From Stomoxys calcitrans (lineage: Eukaryota; Arthropoda; Insecta; Diptera; Muscidae), in contig NC_081552.1 of assembly GCF_963082655.1 (NCBI RefSeq), positions 4,774,648 through 4,838,647 on the forward strand: a stretch of 64,000 nucleotides of DNA. The letters run 5' to 3'. The notes under the pieces were generated by a model. The model had not been told where the DNA came from. It did no database searches and worked only from the letters and a program-made list of their open reading frames with translations. The stretch's first letter is position 1; each line of letters begins with the position of its first letter. This document shows positions 48,001-54,561 of the stretch, piece after piece. The translations under genes and the position numbers were made by a program.

Positions 48001-51000
48001 TAACTTTAGAAACGAACATTTTGTTTCATTTATAACTAACCAACAGAGTCAAACGTCATTAGCGTTTGAAATCCAATCGATACTACAAATCATGTTACCA
48101 AAATCGTTCAGTCAAACAAAAACCAAAACCCGCAACTTCCCCTTTTATTACAGCCCAACTGGTAGGAGCCGGTGTACAAAAATTGAATCCTTCTGCGTTG
48201 AGAACCACCAGTACGGTTTCCGGAGTCACCTCATCCAATGCGGCCACAGGTGGTAGTATTATAGTGCAACAGCAGCCACAAAGCCAACAGCAAAGCGGTG
48301 GACACCAACCGCAACAGGCCACCATTACGGTTAGTAGTACGGGCGCTGGCAATCAGGGAAACCAGGCAATTCAATTGGTCGGCACTATACAACAGGGTGG
48401 ACGCAATATTCAAGTTATGGGAACGAAGCAGTTAACTGGTAATCGTCAGATAATAACACAGCGGCAAATTGGTGGTTCTACATTAAAAATAGCAGCAGCT
48501 AATCCAATCAATGGTAAATAGAACTTGTTTTTTTTTTTTTTTTTTGTAATTTCATATAGATTATGGCTTTCATTTCAATTATGTTTTCTATATTTTATAT
48601 ATAAAGCTAAAGATTGTTTTTTGTCAAGATTTTATTTCCTAGAAAATTAAATCAAAATTTTATTTCTTGCAATCGCATATTGTCCGGCTGCAGACCATAA
48701 AGTAATCTCTTCCTATTGTAAACAGAAAAACAAAAAACCCTCTTTTCTATTCTTTTGCATCATGGTCCCTAACTAGAGTAGGTTGTCAAGCACGGCGATC
48801 GCCCAACCGTTGCGAAGAACAAAAGAGTTTTGCAGAAGATGTTTGTGTTTGTTGCTATTGGCATCGTTGGATTTGAATAAGGGATGTAAGATTTGATTTG
48901 TCTTCAAATTCGAATGTGTGCTTTACAGCCTACTCTAGTTGAGATGGCTGTTAAGCACCATGATCCATTTTACAACCCCCGCTGATGATATTTCTTGGTC
49001 GAAATTGAAATCGCAATACGGGTAAACAGTCAAATGCTTCTAGCAACAAAACACACTTTGCTGGGTTTTAAATGTTTTTTTTTTGCTATACTATTCTTTG
49101 AATTGAAAGCATTAAACAATGGTCTAAAGCAGGACAATGTCCTGTAATGGAATCTCAATAAGATTTTAAGACCGAAAAAAGAAAGCGCAAATAGGCACAA
49201 TTTTATTTCTATAGAAAATTTTGCCAAAATTTTACTTCTATAGAAAATTATGTCAAAATTTTATTTCTATAGAAAATTTTGTCAAAATTTTATTTCTATA
49301 GAAAATTTTGTCAAAATTTTATTTCTATAGAAAATTTTGTCAAAATTTTATTTCTATAGAAAATTTTGTCAAAATTTTATTTCTATAGAAAATTTTGTCA
49401 AAATTTTATTTCTATAGAAAATTTTGTCAAAATTTTATTTCTATAGAAAATTTTGTCAAAATTTTATTTCTATAGAAAATTTTGTCAAAATTTTATTTCT
49501 ATAGAAAATTTTGTCAAAATTTTATTTCTATAGAAAATTTTGTCAAAATTTTATTTCTATAGAAAATTTTGTCAAAATTTTATTTCTATAGAAAATTTTG
49601 TCAAAATTTTATTTCTATAGAAAATTTTGTCAAAATTTTATTTCTATAGAAAATTTTGTCAAAATTTTATTTCTATAGAAAATTTTGTCAAAATTTTATT
49701 TCTATAGAAAATTTTGTCAAAATTTTATTTCTATAGAAAATTTTGTCAAAATTTTATTTCTATAGAAAATTTTGTCAAAATTTTATTTCTATAGAAAATT
49801 TTGTCAAAATTTTATTTCTATAGAAAATTTTGTCAAAATTTTATTTCTATAGAAAATTTTGTCAAAATTTTATTTCTATAGAAAATTTTGTCAAAATTTT
49901 ATTTCTATAGAAAATTTTGTCAAAATTTTATTTCTATAGAAAATTTTGTCAAAATTTTATTTCTATAGAAAATTTTGTCAAAATTTTATTTCTATAGAAA
50001 ATTTTGTCAAAATTTTATTTCTATAGAAAATTTTGTCAAAATTTTATTTCTATAGAAAATTTTGTCAAAATTTTATTTCTATAGAAAATTTTGTCAAAAT
50101 TTTATTTCTATAGAAAATTTTGTCAAAATTTTATTTCTATAGAAAATTTTGTCAAAATTTTATTTCTATAGAAAATTTTGTCAAAATTTTATTTCTATAG
50201 AAAATTTTGTCAAAATTTTATTTCTATAGAAAATTTTGTCAAAATTTTATTTCTATAGAAAATTTTGTCAAAATTTTATTTCTATAGAAAATTTTGTCAA
50301 AATTTTATTTCTATAGAAAATTTTGTCAAAATTTTATTTCTATAGAAAATTTTGTCAAAATTTTATTTCTATAGAAAATTTTGTCAAAATTTTATTTCTA
50401 TAGAGAGAGTTAAATTGTTTGCAAAACTAAACAAAAATAAGCAATCCGACTCTCAATGTATCCTTTAAGAAACATTGCTCCTGTAGAGGGCGCAATTTTC
50501 ATCCGATTAGACTGACAATTTGTGCAATGATTTCCCCCATGGCTTCCAACTGACTTTATTTTCCTGGGTTTAATCCGTCTGCACATTGTTATTGCTTCTA
50601 TGTAAATCGATCTCCTGATTTTTACTTCTCATTTTCGTTTGAAATATAGGTGATGGGAAATTGACGATAATATCGATACTATCGATATTTATTATTAAAA
50701 CTATCGAAAAGATCAAATGTTGCGATTATCGATAGTTTTCCAGCTCTACTTTGCGATCCATAGTACGGATTGCCACGGAAACATGGTGGACATTGGTCCA
50801 TGACATGGTCGCCAATAATTCGCCATGTTATATCAAGTATCACAGGTTCTCAGTATTTAAGAAGAAGCCGGTGCCGTCCGGCCTCTCATTGGGACTCTCC
50901 ACTCGATACCGCTGACTGTGCGCAAGTCCAATCGCAACTTCTCCGTGTAGAGCATTCCTATATGCACAACCTTTTGTTGTTGTTGTAGCCACATTTGCAT

Positions 51001-51759
51001 GTGGAGGTGGCGATCCTCGTCAAGCTCTTATAAGCGAGCATGTTCGTTGCGGTCTATACGACCGATCGCAGCGGGTTATTTAAAGGCGCCAATAACTCGC
51101 CTTGTCATATCGAGCATCATAGGCACTCAGTATTTAAATAAGAGCCGGTGCCATTCGGGCTCTCATCCAATACCGCTGATTGGTGTGATTAGAATTTTAT
51201 TTTGCTGCTTGTTTCTATAACTCTTAGTTTGTACATTTTGTTTTTTTCTATCTTAATTTCGAGTTTTTTCGTTTTTTTTTTTATTTTCGGTGTTTTAGCC
51301 ACTTCTAATACAAATATTACCTCATCAGCCAATCTTACTGCCACGCCCATTGTGATGTCCACGCAAAAGTTGCAACTAAAAACCATAAAGACCTCAGCTG
51401 CTCAGCAACAAAGTCAACAGCAACAACAACATCAACAGCAGCAGCAACATCAACGTATTCTCAATCAAATAACAGCCACCTCGCAGTCTTCTTCACAAGT
51501 GCAGCAACAACAGCAGCAGCAGTCACAACAGCAGCATCAGACACAAACCGTTATAATAGGACAAGCGAACGCTCAGCAAACCGCAATGCAACAAACCACC
51601 ACCCAACAACCGCAACAGCAGCAGCACATTCAAATATCGGCTAGGGCGGGTAGCAATTTAACACAACGTGCCATTACAGCCATTGTAGCTAAACAGCAAC
51701 AGCAGCAGCAACAAGCCGCAGCCAATCGAAGGCGTTCTGCAACTGATGTAAATAAATAA
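24523..51759 (+). CDS. Spt20: Spt20, SAGA complex subunit (SUPT20H/FAM48A orthologue), seven coding exons
   Basis: Structural subunit of the nuclear SAGA histone acetyltransferase co-activator, needed for complex integrity (family knowledge). Exons: 24523-24558, 24660-26012, 28757-31252, 31375-31642, 41555-43459, 48154-48513, 51299-51759. All junctions are GT/AG, phases 0,0,0,1,1,1, with a joined frame of 2292 residues. The N-terminus (MQSLDSSCQEADFIINDTLK) matches the short conserved Spt20 N-terminal segment. After a Ser/Gln/His/Asn-rich insert (about residues 20-430), the Spt20 domain spans roughly 438-1000: NLYPGNKGY at 488-496, the acidic YENDQLLQCIDREILPDFL block, GCVVAQIRDFR at 659-669, RHVLLRP and LESQLVLATAEPLCLEPD. 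Residues beyond about 1000 are poly-Q/H and S/T/N-rich. The start codon is the first ATG of exon 1. Confidence 0.95.
24660..26012 (+). CDS. Spt20: Spt20 exon 2
   Basis: Acceptor TTCTTACAG ends at 24659; donor GTAAGTCC at 26013. 451 codons, phase 0 to 0. Mostly low-complexity: poly-Q, PPQPPTPPT, N-runs, S-runs and an HHHHHH tract, plus a basic SPSKRQKIK patch that could act as a nuclear localisation signal. The last 27 or so residues (FFNIHERIKDHYFQLLANDL...) begin the conserved domain. Confidence 0.93.
26013..26861 (+). other. Spt20 intron 2, left part
   Basis: No coding signal. Mostly A+T-rich unique sequence, with a degraded tRNA-like SINE at 26320-26430 and a short AT microsatellite-like run around 26790. 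Confidence 0.5.
26320..26430 (+). repeat. Diverged family R tRNA-derived SINE
   Basis: 'AGTTGGTAGTGTGCTCAGAT' resembles a box A region and 'GGATTCGATTCCCA' a box B. The tail 'AATCTAACCTAAG' resembles the TAACCTAACC end of the fresher copy at 55191-55356. Confidence 0.55.
26862..27042 (-). repeat. Family D retroposon, internally deleted
   Basis: Has the tail-proximal block ('GTGGAGGTGGCGATCCTTGT', 'GAGCAAGCTCGTTCCGGTC') joined directly to the far end ('AACTTGTGATAACGAAGAAT', 'GCCTGTGTGATGC', 'TATCCCGTG'). The middle is missing. Confidence 0.7.
27216..27830 (-). mobile_element. Family D retroposon split by a hAT-type MITE
   Basis: Left half 27216-27380 (GTTGTTGTTG tail to 'ATCGAGCATCATAG'). 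The right half resumes at 27663 with 'CATCATAGGCACTTAAGT' and runs to about 27830. The interruption is the MITE at 27381-27662. Confidence 0.8.
27381..27662. mobile_element. hAT-type MITE with perfect 8-bp target duplication
   Basis: 282 bp, starting TAGAGCTGGCAAA and ending TTTGCAAGCTCTA. Flanked by CATCATAG at 27373-27380 and 27663-27670. The 8-bp duplication and TAGAGCTGGCAA termini indicate the hAT superfamily. It contains two TATCGATA palindromes (27430-27437, 27641-27648) and other ATCGAT words. A related copy is at 50407-50747. Confidence 0.88.
27831..28756 (+). other. Spt20 intron 2, right part
   Basis: A+T-rich. An ORF at 27986-28252 has no family signature. 28260-28620 looks like degraded repeat sequence of unknown type. 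Ends in the T-rich tract and acceptor of exon 3. Confidence 0.45.
28757..31252 (+). CDS. Spt20: Spt20 exon 3, core Spt20 domain
   Basis: Acceptor TTTTTGCAG ends at 28756; donor GTATGTAT at 31253. 832 codons, phase 0 to 0. Carries NLYPGNKGY, an insert of about 85 residues, then the GCVVAQIRDFR and LATAEPLCLEPD blocks. After about residue 1000 it turns into poly-Q/H runs encoded by mixed CAA/CAG. Reading through the donor would add 19 residues and a stop at 31310-31312. Confidence 0.95.
31375..31642 (+). CDS. Spt20: Spt20 exon 4
   Basis: Acceptor CGTTAAACAG ends at 31374; donor GTAAGTTG at 31643. 268 nt, leaving one base (A) that is completed by CC of exon 5 to give Thr. Encodes QAQLKAAPIVTATSQQQ and a long near-C-terminal poly-Q. 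Intron retention would stop after 11 more residues. Confidence 0.9.
31643..32231 (+). other. Spt20 intron 4, left part
   Basis: No recognisable coding or element ends. Unique-looking A+T-rich sequence following the exon 4 donor. Confidence 0.5.
32244..32653 (-). mobile_element. Family D retroposon, reference full-length copy (410 bp)
   Basis: In its own orientation it starts CCCGGCACGGGATAGC and ends in ...GTGGTTACAACAAC(AAC)n. It is flanked by CTGAAGTCTTTC (32232-32243) and CTGAAGTTGTTC (32654-32665), a 12-bp target duplication with two differences. A simple-repeat 3' tail and a variable-length duplication fit a LINE-mobilised retroposon. No ORF and no clear pol III boxes seen. At least thirteen full or partial copies lie in this window, most with the tail towards the left. 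Confidence 0.82.
32760..34625 (-). pseudogene. LINE relic with RNase H (I/R1/LOA-type), internally deleted
   Basis: Reading leftwards: start of an apurinic-type endonuclease (IHIALIQEPWTTRNKVSGL, around 34500-34590), then directly an RT palm/thumb end (NPQKTGICLFTRKT, VKYLGVILDRKLNWKYHI, YRSVIRPIFTYASVVWW, 33971-34369). Next comes an RNase H domain (CYSDGSKLEDRVGLAVYIEN, DSKIAIRTI, 33398-33670) and a C-terminal CxxC...H...C module (32894-33256). The rest of the endonuclease and the catalytic RT core with YADD are missing. Several frameshifts. A 3' UTR runs to about 32760. A second 3' end of the same family is at 63035-63260. Confidence 0.85.
34764..35155 (-). pseudogene. Internally deleted mariner transposase
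   Basis: From ATG at 35155, about 117 codons encode the mariner DNA-binding N-terminus (FRHGLTQQQCIDELNSIFG, SRTRVYRWYGEFNRG, EFGEGRPKS). The frame then breaks after W-I-P-H-K. In the next frame the last 13 codons of a mariner transposase follow, K-C-T-D-L-N-G-E-Y-F-E-K-Q and stop at 34764-34766. The whole catalytic DDD domain is gone. Terminal repeats were not identified with confidence. The product would be at most a DNA-binding fragment. Confidence 0.85.
35265..35865 (-). pseudogene. LINE reverse transcriptase relic (YADD-containing)
   Basis: Two frames carry RT motifs: CERLKPNVNEIFGPYQCGFR, GKSTLDQIF and LFVDYKAAF (35618-35865), then HMLLAYADDIDIIGRSPEVV and VVNGDKTKWMVS (35290-35480). 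The order is that of a non-LTR RT palm, with the sequence between the two blocks partly deleted. It belongs to the lineage often annotated 'craniofacial development protein 2-like' in insects. A family D copy separates it from its endonuclease at 36100-36300. Confidence 0.82.
35868..36098 (-). repeat. Family D fragment inside the LINE
   Basis: 'CCTTGTCATATCGACCATCA', 'GACTCTCCGCTCGATACCGC', 'CGCAACCTGTGACAG', ending 'TATCCCATGCCGGG'. It interrupts the endonuclease reading frame of the LINE at 36098. Confidence 0.72.
36099..36300 (-). pseudogene. LINE endonuclease N-terminus relic
   Basis: Encodes LRICTWNVRTLYREGAVYAL, KYKADITALQEGRWIGNG and DELYS, the start of an AP-like endonuclease (W-N-V and Q-E motifs). 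Cut off by the family D insertion. Upstream sequence to about 36440 ('TTTTCCGGGGGCGGG', 'CCCCTAACCTGGGAACAGAC') is probably 5' sequence of the same LINE; part of it recurs in inverse orientation at 14660-14830. Confidence 0.8.
36440..36765 (-). repeat. Family D-like fragment, tail type differs
   Basis: 'GGTTACTTGAAGGCGCCAAT', 'GGCACTCAGTATTTAATTAA', 'CGCAACCTGTGGACGCGTCC', 'TAGTTATCCCGG'. Instead of the usual GTT tail block it is joined to 'CCTAACCTGGGAACAGACGC', so either a subfamily or a LINE-linked variant. Confidence 0.65.
36930..37075. repeat. Family T repeat fragment
   Basis: 'TTTAGATATAGCGCCCATAT', 'GGGCGCAATTATTATCCGAT', 'AATTTTGCACAATGGCTTCT': inverse fragment of the 38828-39655 family. 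Confidence 0.6.
37075..37500 (-). pseudogene. LINE 3' end (second RNase H-bearing family), partner of the family R SINE
   Basis: Encodes GHNCVMTGHCLIGKHADRL, a FCRCC...H...C module, and LLGFFKRSGWFNGRN before the stop near 37171. Then a 3' UTR with TCACAATGGACGAAAACG, TCTAAGTGAGTCTG and ACCTAACATA in element orientation. The same tail words are in the family R SINE at 55191-55356. Confidence 0.82.
37670..37860. repeat. Family T repeat fragment
   Basis: 'CCTGATATAGCTCCCATATG', 'GAGGGCGCAATTCTCCTCCG', 'AAATTTTGCACAACGACTTT', 'GTATAGCTCCCATATCCTAT'. Two partial units in inverse orientation. Confidence 0.65.
38291..38552 (-). mobile_element. Family S tRNA-derived SINE
   Basis: Tail 'GCCCATGAACATTCCACTAA' to head 'GGCGGACATGCTTAACTCTG-CGCTACGGTG'. 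Body blocks as in 58652-58930. The box B region ('CTCGCCAGGCGATCAGCGTC') carries a small deletion, so this copy is probably inactive. Confidence 0.8.
38828..39655. mobile_element. Family T repeat, fullest copy, with inverted TATACCCTCCACCAT ends
   Basis: TATACCCTCCACCAT (38866-38880) is exactly inverted at 39638-39652. Outside it on the left is 'AAGTTCGGCCGGGCCGAATC', a near-palindrome. The interior has repeated 'CGGTTTATATGACAGCTATA', 'GGACCGATTTGAACCATACT' and 'AATTTCATTCCAATCGGAT'. A 151-153-bp unit starts at 39201 and 39352, with a partial third at 39505. No ORF with a domain. Eight or so fragments of the family are in the window. Confidence 0.7.
39656..40797. other. Spt20 intron 4, unassigned stretch
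   Basis: Short ORFs only (the longest, 39610-39963, lacks any signature). No element ends recognised. Possibly old repeat sequence. Confidence 0.4.
40798..41035 (-). pseudogene. Jockey-type LINE ORF2 C-terminus
   Basis: Encodes CCPRVWPDCDQGPQSTRHL, the family's final CxxC...H...C zinc-binding segment, then LRLRFLWTHPLLVAEFLDLD and an ACAACAACAAC-like 3' end. Only the last 65 or so codons remain. Confidence 0.75.
41096..41393 (-). mobile_element. Family S tRNA-derived SINE
   Basis: 'CCCATGAACATTGCACTAAG', 'GATAAGGGGTCGCC', 'GAACGGCGTGCCGCATAGCG', 'AACCACCGCTGAAAA', 'GGCGGACATGCTAACTTCTG'. Ends about 160 bp before the Spt20 exon 5 acceptor. Confidence 0.78.
41555..43459 (+). CDS. Spt20: Spt20 exon 5
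   Basis: Acceptor CTTCTATTATAG ends at 41554; donor G|GTAAGTGC at 43460. 1905 nt (divisible by 3), phase 1 to 1. Encodes about 635 residues rich in T, S, N, G and Q with H/Q and PPPP stretches. One less repetitive island (LNLQGINFSTLQGAMANFPG and following) may be a conserved short motif. Confidence 0.93.
43928..44218 (-). repeat. Family D retroposon, partial
   Basis: 'GTTGTTATTGTTATCACATA', 'GAGGTAGCGATCCC', 'GGTGAGCAATCTCGTTTCAA', 'CATTGGTTATTTATAGGAGT', 'ACCTGTGTGGTGC'. Diverged and internally deleted. Confidence 0.65.
44362..44590 (-). repeat. Family D retroposon, rearranged
   Basis: 'TGTTGTTGTAATCACATATT', 'GGAGTTAGCGATCCGCATTC', then a piece resembling a SINE head ('CGCCAGGATTCGAAAAAGGC') and again family D ('GGTTATTTAAAGGCGTGAAT'). 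Confidence 0.6.
44600..44900 (+). pseudogene. LINE fragment, RNase H-bearing type
   Basis: Broken frames give ASREALYAILG-like and LMPLRLHVRYVLIKIALR-like peptides, which match the segment between RT and RNase H of R1/LOA-type ORF2. Heavily degraded; assignment is moderate. Confidence 0.5.
45725..46000 (+). pseudogene. LINE RNase H domain fragment
   Basis: The frame contains SVRFLDGCSVFFTEVLATSK, ALETI, then RVDSQAQLKAS, the second and third acidic motifs of a LINE-type RNase H domain (E in the TEVLA helix, D in VDSQA). The first motif and the rest are lost. Possibly the same relic as 44600-44900. Confidence 0.6.
46425..47200 (-). pseudogene. Jockey-type LINE relic split by a mariner MITE
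   Basis: Right part (46855-47200) encodes NKVLKSLAGGTWGADKETLL, TTYKAIGRYVLSYASPVWS and RRHNYMLSKEYHLGCYRRDH. Left part (46425-46617) continues with REPLDQAAYQAGLDNIHADT and NAANSYRVNLSLE. The MITE at 46618-46852 lies exactly between, so it inserted into an existing LINE. No RT core remains. Confidence 0.82.
46618..46852 (-). mobile_element. Mariner-type MITE, copy 2
   Basis: 235 bp, TTGGGTTGCCCAAAAAG to TTTTTGGGCAACCCAA, with TA at 46616-46617 and 46853-46854. Same sequence as 17895-18130 in reverse orientation. The terminal repeats are near perfect over about 30 bp, suggesting recent activity. Confidence 0.9.
48154..48513 (+). CDS. Spt20: Spt20 exon 6
   Basis: Acceptor CCTTTTATTACAG ends at 48153; donor G|GTAAATAG at 48514. 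360 nt, phase 1 to 1. The split Ala codon joins exon 5 (M-L-T-L-P-I-A-Q-L-V-G-A-G). Gly/Gln/Thr-rich, with two related QLVGTIQQGGRNIQVMG and QIITQRQIGGSTLKI segments. Confidence 0.9.
48514..49198 (+). other. Spt20 intron 6, left part
   Basis: Unique-looking A+T-rich sequence with a long T-run after the donor (48528-48545). No gene. Confidence 0.5.
49199..50404. repeat. 29-bp minisatellite array, about 41.6 units
   Basis: Unit TTTCTATAGAAA + ATTTTGTCAAAATTTTA (29 bp). The first half is a perfect 12-bp palindrome. The second, with neighbouring A's, is AAAATTTTG-T-CAAAATTTT, an odd-centred dyad. The first two units differ (TTGCC, TTACTTC, TTATG); later units look identical. Located in Spt20 intron 6. 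There are no spacers, so it is not a CRISPR array. Confidence 0.97.
50407..50747. mobile_element. hAT-type MITE, second copy, left end replaced by the array
   Basis: Aligns with 27381-27662 from 'AGTTAAATTGTTTGCAAAAC' to the right end 'CGATAGTTTTCCAGCTCTA', with a family T-like insert ('GAGGGCGCAATTTTCATCCG') around 50475. The left TIR is missing; homology begins 3 bp after the minisatellite. Contains TATCGATA at 50671, 50680 and 50727. Confidence 0.7.
50762..50965 (-). repeat. Family D fragment
   Basis: 'GCCACGGAAACATGGTGGAC', 'TTCTCAGTATTTAAGAAGAA', 'GACTCTCCACTCGATACCGC', 'GTGTAGAGCATTCC'. Adjoins another copy on its right. Confidence 0.65.
50969..51187 (-). repeat. Family D fragment close to Spt20 exon 7
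   Basis: 'TTTTGTTGTTGTTGTAGCCA', 'GGCGATCCTCGTCAAGCTC', 'GGCGCCAATAACTCGCCTTG', 'AGCATCATAGGCACTCAGTA', ending in 'ATACCGCTGATTG'. It stops about 110 bp before the exon 7 acceptor. Confidence 0.72.
51299..51759 (+). CDS. Spt20: Spt20 exon 7 and stop
   Basis: Acceptor CGGTGTTTTAG ends at 51298. The first two bases complete an Ala codon. 152 residues, poly-Q-rich, ending ANRRRSATDVNK with stop TAA at 51757-51759. The basic NRRRS end is the only non-repetitive part. Confidence 0.92.
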
Positions 51760-54018
51760 TTCCAACAAATTTCTCCACACACTCTTCACCACGTTCAAAC
51801 ACAAAAACATTTATGAATCGCCAAAGCCTTAGAAATTACAAGCCTCCAGAGGAGATTCTATATTTTCTAAGATTTCTGCTGTAAGTTTACAATCTTGAGG
51901 CAGTTTCAACATACGCATCGCAGTTTTTAATGTGGCATCCCAATGAGATTTGAATATCCTGAATAACTAACCACCTGTTATTTTCTCCTTTTTTTTAACA
52001 GTTTTAATATAAATTCAAGACCAATTGCACTTGGCATGCACGATTTAAACAATTTCCCCATACCCATTGAGAAAATTGAAAATTTTCCTACATGAATTCA
52101 AATAGAATAGAAAACGTGTATTTCCAATGAACTTCTAATTGCGTCCAAGCGGGTATTTAATTGGCGCAAGTTTTCAATTTTTTTTGCAAATTACAAACAA
52201 CCTGCTAAAAGTTCAATTTGTAGTTAATGGGGATTTATTAAGCAAATGCCACCAACTGAATGCGTAATGCTTCATAATTTTTGTTGTTTTCATTAAAAAA
52301 GAACCTTCAACATCTTGAAGATTAGTAAACTTGCCAATGGTTTTCGATATAGGGATTTTGGTAATATTTTGAAAGTAATTTTGAAAAATGTGTGTTTCTG
52401 GGCTAGGCCTTTAGACAAACGTTCGAACCTTGAAAAATGTTATTTTGTTATGTGTTTCATCGAGCACAGCAGGAAATCTCACGCTATGAATAAATCAATC
52501 AAATTGCATTGCATTTGTAATTTTACCCTTTAAAAGGCAAACATTTGCTTTTTGTTATCGGAATCATCCAGAGTTTCGCATAACTGAAGTTAAGGTTTCG
52601 AATTCCTTTCGTAGGCTGCCGCCATATGAATTCTCTGTGTGGATATCCCTTTGTATATTCAGTACATCGCACATGCACAGAAGGAAAGAACGAAAATAAA
52701 AAACGGTCATAGACATTTTCAGATTCAGTTCATATTTCTGGTATTTAAGTTCGAAAGCTTTCGTCATGTAATGCTCTTCATCGAAATAGTTGCATCAAGT
52801 TCATGAATACTCTCAATAATTGTCTATAATATGCGATAAGATGCGATAATGGGCTTTTATTAAGTTTTACTCCATACAGCAAGGACATTGATGGGTTTTA
52901 ATGCAGACATGTTTTAATGCTTCTTCCCTATAACATTTTACGAACGATTTTATCTGTTTTTTTTTTTTATGGCAAAATATAAGTTATCGAATGTTATCAA
53001 AATTTATCCCGAGCAACGATTTATTGGAAAAAAATGTAAATTTTTTTCTCTATAAAGGGAGGGAACAACAATGGTTCCATTGTACTCTGAAGCTTTAAAG
53101 CAAACGGGATTTAATCGTTTTTTAGTGTAAAGTCTGAGTTATCGAATATTATTGGAAAGCAATATGAGCAACAATGTTCTAGAAAGATTTCAAATTTCTT
53201 TTTAGAGATAGGCTAATGCTGTGTATGCTTGCTTTGTTGAATTGCCGATTTCAAGCGATAACACCATGTAGCTAAAGCTTTGCTCTATATAAAAAGTACA
53301 AACAATCGATCAATTGTTCATTGAAGATTGGAAACATTTATTTTACTGATACTCATCTGTTTTTAGAATATTATTTACAACTATCGTGGGCAACAATGCT
53401 GTAGAAAGCTGTTCAAAGCTCTCTATGGCGATAATGTGATTCAGTGTAAAAAATACCAATAATATGTCAGTTTTTCACTGAAGATTCAATGGAATCATTT
53501 TTGTAAATTCTTTCCTATAAAACTTGACTGAAGTTTTTTTTTTTCTTTTTAATAAAAAGTGACTTATCGAGTACTAGAAAGCTCTGCAAAACTCTTTACA
53601 AAGCTAATCTGATCCCGCGATCCAGATTACTTGTGATTTGCACTTTACAGTAGTTGAAAACACAACAAAGGTTCAAATAACCTCTCGGAAATTTTTTAAG
53701 AGATCCGATTTTAAAACATTGCTCCTATCTTGTGATTTATTTAAAATTTGTTCTAAATTTCTAATCTCCCTTAAGCCTAGTACTGACTTCAACTTTTCGT
53801 CCGAGCAACTGTCAAATCGTCTAACAAAAAAATGGATGCCGTAGAAGTGGTACTGAGATCTATGAGCAAAATAGTGGCGACATTTCGCTGCGGCGTCAGT
53901 ATAAATTTCGCTTCTATTAACTGCAAGTGCAATTAAATACTTGAGATGGCATCAAATTACATGTTCTTGTATTATGACATGTCTTATTTTGCTGTTGTTA
54001 AAGTTGCACACATAATGT
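51760..54018 (+). other. Spt20 3' flank, probable 3' UTR at left
   Basis: Unique A+T-rich sequence. An AATAAA overlaps the stop region (51750-51755); another at 52489-52494 follows about 730 bp of unique sequence and is a reasonable proximal poly(A) signal. No other gene recognised. Confidence 0.45.
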
Positions 54019-54280
54019 GCATGAACATTCCAGTAAGGAACAGGCGCACACTTCTCACATATCAACGAGTGCAGTTCGATTCAAGTTTCAGCTCAATGAT
54101 AAGGGGCCTCCTTTTTATAGCCGTGTCCAAAGTTTTACATGGCATAGTACCTCACAAATGTTGCCAGCATTAGGAGGCGAAAACCACTGCCTAAACATTT
54201 TTCTGATGGTCTCGCCACGATTTAAACCAAGGCGTTTAGCGTCATAGGCGGACATGCGAACCTCTGCGCTACGGTGGCCT
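54019..54280 (-). mobile_element. Family S tRNA-derived SINE
   Basis: From 'CATGAACATTCCAGTAAGGA' to the head 'GTCATAGGCGGACATGCGAA-CCTCTGCGCTACGGTGGCC'. Box A is well kept; the box B area ('CGCCACGATTTAAACCAAGG') is mutated. A short internal deletion removes the 'GGCGTGCCGCA' block. Confidence 0.82.
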
Positions 54281-54561
54281 CTGTTGAATACTGACTTGGC
54301 TATTCCTAGTAAATTTTAATTGGAATATATATTTTAAGCCACTACTGATGATAGTAGTTGTTAATTCATTTTGCATCTAAGGTTAACTTGCCTCCCACGT
54401 TTGAAAACAACTTTGTGTGCGGTTCTCTGTATATCTTTCGATAATTTCCGATAACTGAAGTCGTAATGCCCTGGTAGCTAGCTCGGAATACCAGCGCAAG
54501 AGCAGTGTTTTTTTATTTTCACCAGAGACATTGGTCTGCGCCACTTTGTTATAACTAATTG

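Larger units (their letters stand above)
43460..48153 (+). other. Spt20 intron 5
   Basis: 4.7 kb with two family D copies, LINE relics on both strands and a mariner MITE, each listed separately. 43460-43927, 44900-45724 and 47200-48153 show no recognisable gene. The last part is T-rich up to the exon 6 acceptor. Confidence 0.6.

Noticed and set aside
48066..48153. In-frame sequence upstream of Spt20 exon 6
   Set aside because: The ORF is open here, but a pyrimidine-rich acceptor at 48153 and the phase match with exon 5 show it is intron. The same logic removes 41518-41554 and 51202-51298.
49199..50404. CRISPR-like regular 29-bp repeat
   Set aside because: Units are directly adjacent with no spacers, and the locus is in an insect intron; it is a minisatellite.
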